A stretch of DNA of 6,774 nucleotides, taken from Bacillota bacterium (GTDB lineage Bacteria; Bacillota_A; Clostridia; Lachnospirales; Bianqueaceae). Both the position numbers and the translations under genes were made by a program. The stretch spans positions 1 through 6,774 of the forward strand of contig JAFOIR010000011.1 of assembly GCA_017420625.1 (NCBI GenBank), in the 5' to 3' direction. The notes below the pieces were generated by a model that made no database searches, had not been told where the DNA came from, and saw nothing but the letters and a program-made list of their open reading frames with translations. Numbering within the stretch: position 1 is the first letter of the stretch; each line of letters begins with the position of its first letter. Of this stretch, positions 5,838 to 6,774 are shown one piece after another.

Positions 5838-5890
5838 TTTTCAGTCCTCCTCATATAGCCCGACCGAGTTCGTCCTGGGCTAGTTGTCAT
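5834..5890 (-). CDS. Possible 18-aa leader ORF starting at the predicted transcript start
   Basis: The ORF reads MTTSPGRTRSGYMRRTEK; its TGA overlaps the next ATG (ATGA). Its ATG lies seven bases after the TATAAT box, so the mRNA would begin on or next to the A of this ATG, as in leaderless genes. The hairpin at 5856-5882 is inside it. The frame is also open further upstream without a start, so chance is a serious alternative. Confidence 0.25.
   Translation of the reverse strand: MTTSPGRTRSGYMRRTEK
5856..5882 (-). other. Inverted repeat in the 5' leader of the TIGR04076-like gene
   Basis: TAGCCC (one arm) and GGGCTA (other arm) form a six-bp stem, with an inner GAC/GTC pairing above a two-base bulge and a seven-base loop. 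It lies between the predicted transcription start and the Shine-Dalgarno, has no U-tract, and is therefore not a terminator. It could affect ribosome access. No known riboswitch class is recognised. Confidence 0.35.
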
Positions 5891-5896
5891 AGAGAC

Positions 5897-5925
5897 ATTA
5901 TAGGTTTTCTTTAAGTTTTTGTCTA
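5897..5925 (-). promoter_or_regulatory. Strong sigma-A-type promoter for the long gene row
   Basis: On the minus strand TAGACA (5920-5925, five of six to TTGACA) and a perfect TATAAT (5897-5902) are separated by exactly 17 bases of A-rich spacer. It is the best promoter in the window. Transcription would start near 5890 and run through the TIGR04076-like gene toward the peroxiredoxin and beyond. Confidence 0.8.
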
Positions 5926-6024
5926 CACTTGTATTTTTTGAGCCGATTGGAAGAGATCGTTCGTCAAGTTGATCAGTAGCCCGGAATCCAAAAAATAGCT
6001 TGGGTGGCAGCCTTCAAAAACAAA

Positions 6025-6054
6025 GAATCCGCCCCAACGCTTTGGAGCGGATTC
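6025..6054 (-). terminator. Rho-independent terminator of the histidine phosphatase gene
   Basis: GAATCCGC and GCGGATTC form an eight-bp stem, extended after one mismatch by CCAA/TTGG and closed by a four-base loop. On the minus strand it is followed by TTTGTTTTT (6016-6024). It lies about 40 bases past the phosphatase TAG and separates that gene from the next promoter. Confidence 0.9.
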
Positions 6055-6094
6055 AGAAATGTCCGAGAAAAGACCCAAAGAGAGAAAGAGTCAC

Positions 6095-6658
6095 CTAGAT
6101 TTCTTCGGGGATACCGATCTTTCCATCCTGATGTTCGGCTTTGTACACCGCACAGTTGCGTATATTCTTTGACCAGTAAGCACCGTTGGATCCGGGCGTC
6201 AGATATTCCAGCAGACCTTTCATGGCAATAGCGTGCGTAGAGATCAGAATGTTCCCGGAAAGATCTCTGATATCATCCAGAAACGCCCCTGCTCTTTCCA
6301 CAACGGAGGCCAGGGACTCCATGCCCTCCGGGGCAGGGTTATGAACAAAATCTCTGAAAAACTCGAGCACCTCCGGCGGCATATGATGAAGATCTGCCCC
6401 TTCGTACGGACCGGGATCCATCTCGATCAGACGATCATCGATCTGCGGCGTCATCTGCGGAGCCACGATATTCGCTGTCTGGGCAGCACGAATCAAAGGA
6501 CTCGAGAACAGGTAATCAAACCGGATCCCCTTTAGTTTCTCCGCCGCTTTTTCAGCTTCGGCGATACCTCTGTCATTGAGAGGAGAATCGGTCCTTCCCT
6601 GCAGCACATGGGCTTTGTTCATTTCTGTTTGTCCGTGCCGGATGATGTAGATAGCCAT
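6095..6658 (-). CDS. Histidine phosphatase (phosphoglycerate mutase-like) family protein
   Basis: This 187-residue protein begins MAIYIIRHGQTEMNKAHVLQ with the RHG signature at residues 7-9, where His8 is the phospho-accepting residue. Other expected active-site residues are Arg57 in FSSPLIRAAQTA, Glu79 before MDPGPYEG, and His142 in ISTHAIAMKG. Length and motifs fit the cofactor-independent-of-metal branch-1 phosphatases (GpmB/CobC-like), which act in the cytosol on small phosphate esters. The exact substrate is unknown; glycolytic mutase activity is less likely at this length. The ATG has AAGGAAAG eight bases upstream. The gene stands alone between a putative operator-bearing promoter and a strong terminator, and looks intact. 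Confidence 0.92.
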   Translation of the reverse strand: MAIYIIRHGQTEMNKAHVLQGRTDSPLNDRGIAEAEKAAEKLKGIRFDYLFSSPLIRAAQTANIVAPQMTPQIDDRLIEMDPGPYEGADLHHMPPEVLEFFRDFVHNPAPEGMESLASVVERAGAFLDDIRDLSGNILISTHAIAMKGLLEYLTPGSNGAYWSKNIRNCAVYKAEHQDGKIGIPEEI

Positions 6659-6682
6659 TGAAAACTTTCCTTACATATCATA

Positions 6683-6710
6683 ATTGTATACACTATGGTG
6701 TATTACACCA
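6683..6710 (-). promoter_or_regulatory. Probable promoter with palindromic operator for the histidine phosphatase
   Basis: The minus strand has TACAAT (6683-6688, five of six to TATAAT) and, upstream in the would-be spacer, a perfect 15-bp palindrome TGGTGTA-N-TACACCA at 6696-6710. A further GTGTA half-site partly overlaps the -10 region, 15 bases from the first. The GT...AC symmetry resembles operators of GntR-type repressors. No good -35 is seen, so an activator- or repressor-controlled promoter is inferred. No regulator gene is in the window. Confidence 0.45.
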
Positions 6711-6774
6711 CTCTGGTTCCGAATGTATCTGTCCACAGGGGCATATAGCCGCTTCGGATCGCGACTGCCTGCGA
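6703..6774 (-). CDS. Possible C-terminal end of a neighbouring gene (uncertain frame)
   Basis: From the window edge one minus-strand frame reads SQAVAIRSGYMPLWTDTFGT, then RVV, to a TAA at 6703-6705 inside the palindrome. The other two minus frames are also open across this short stretch (one to TAG near 6694, one to TAA near 6670), so the choice is a guess. This may be the tail of an upstream gene or non-coding sequence. Confidence 0.2.
   Translation of the reverse strand, partial: SQAVAIRSGYMPLWTDTFGTRVV

Noticed and set aside
5841..5890. Possible tRNA fragment suggested by GTTCG within a stem on the plus strand
   Set aside because: There is no cloverleaf, no acceptor stem, and the loop lacks the conserved TTCRA pattern; a simple leader hairpin fits better.
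5926..6013. Upstream extension of the mini-ORF frame toward 6013 and a weak ATTTTTTG/CAAAAAAT inverted repeat
   Set aside because: The open frame has no start codon and no recognisable protein, and the repeat is simple A/T runs with no matching inner stem or transposase, so no insertion element is supported.

Overview
All believable genes in this window lie on the minus strand. They look like Bacillota (Clostridia-type) DNA: mid-40s GC by eye, strong Shine-Dalgarno (SD) sites such as GGAGG and GAGGAGG, TATAAT-type -10 boxes, short gaps between genes, and small conserved proteins of a kind known from anaerobic Firmicutes. No rRNA, tRNA, CRISPR array, transposase or phage gene was seen, and no convincing gene on the plus strand.

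Layout in the direction of transcription (right to left). (1) 6774-6025: a short edge segment whose reading is uncertain, a perfect 15-bp palindrome in a probable promoter, a histidine-phosphatase (phosphoglycerate mutase-like) gene, and a strong hairpin terminator. (2) 5925-1037: a near-consensus promoter followed by a long row of genes with no clear terminator until 1077-1037. In order these are a TIGR04076-like gene with an internal deletion, an intact Bcp/PrxQ peroxiredoxin, a chloramphenicol-phosphotransferase-like P-loop kinase interrupted by TAG, a Sel1-repeat gene cut off at its 3' end and joined to a metallo-beta-lactamase-fold gene lacking its 5' end, a 74-aa ORF (possibly a peptidase remnant), an intact 603-aa fusion of a sugar-phosphate isomerase/epimerase-type TIM barrel with an aldo/keto reductase, and an unknown small gene interrupted by TAG. 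(3) 992-1: a TATAAT promoter, a YbgC-like acyl-CoA thioesterase, a small secreted protein whose signal peptide and mature part are in different frames, a 22-aa ORF, and the start of a conserved CxxC small protein running off the edge.

The main theme is gene decay. Five loci show separate lesions (one frameshift, two in-frame amber codons, one probable deletion junction joining two genes, one internal deletion), while enzymes with complete catalytic motifs sit between them. This fits an accessory region drifting in a host-associated genome, or errors in the assembly. TAG also serves as an ordinary terminal stop here, so genome-wide TAG recoding is unlikely. I found no clear new defence or mobile system. 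The items most worth checking are the two interrupting TAG codons, the Sel1/metallo-beta-lactamase junction, the isomerase-reductase fusion and the palindromic operator.
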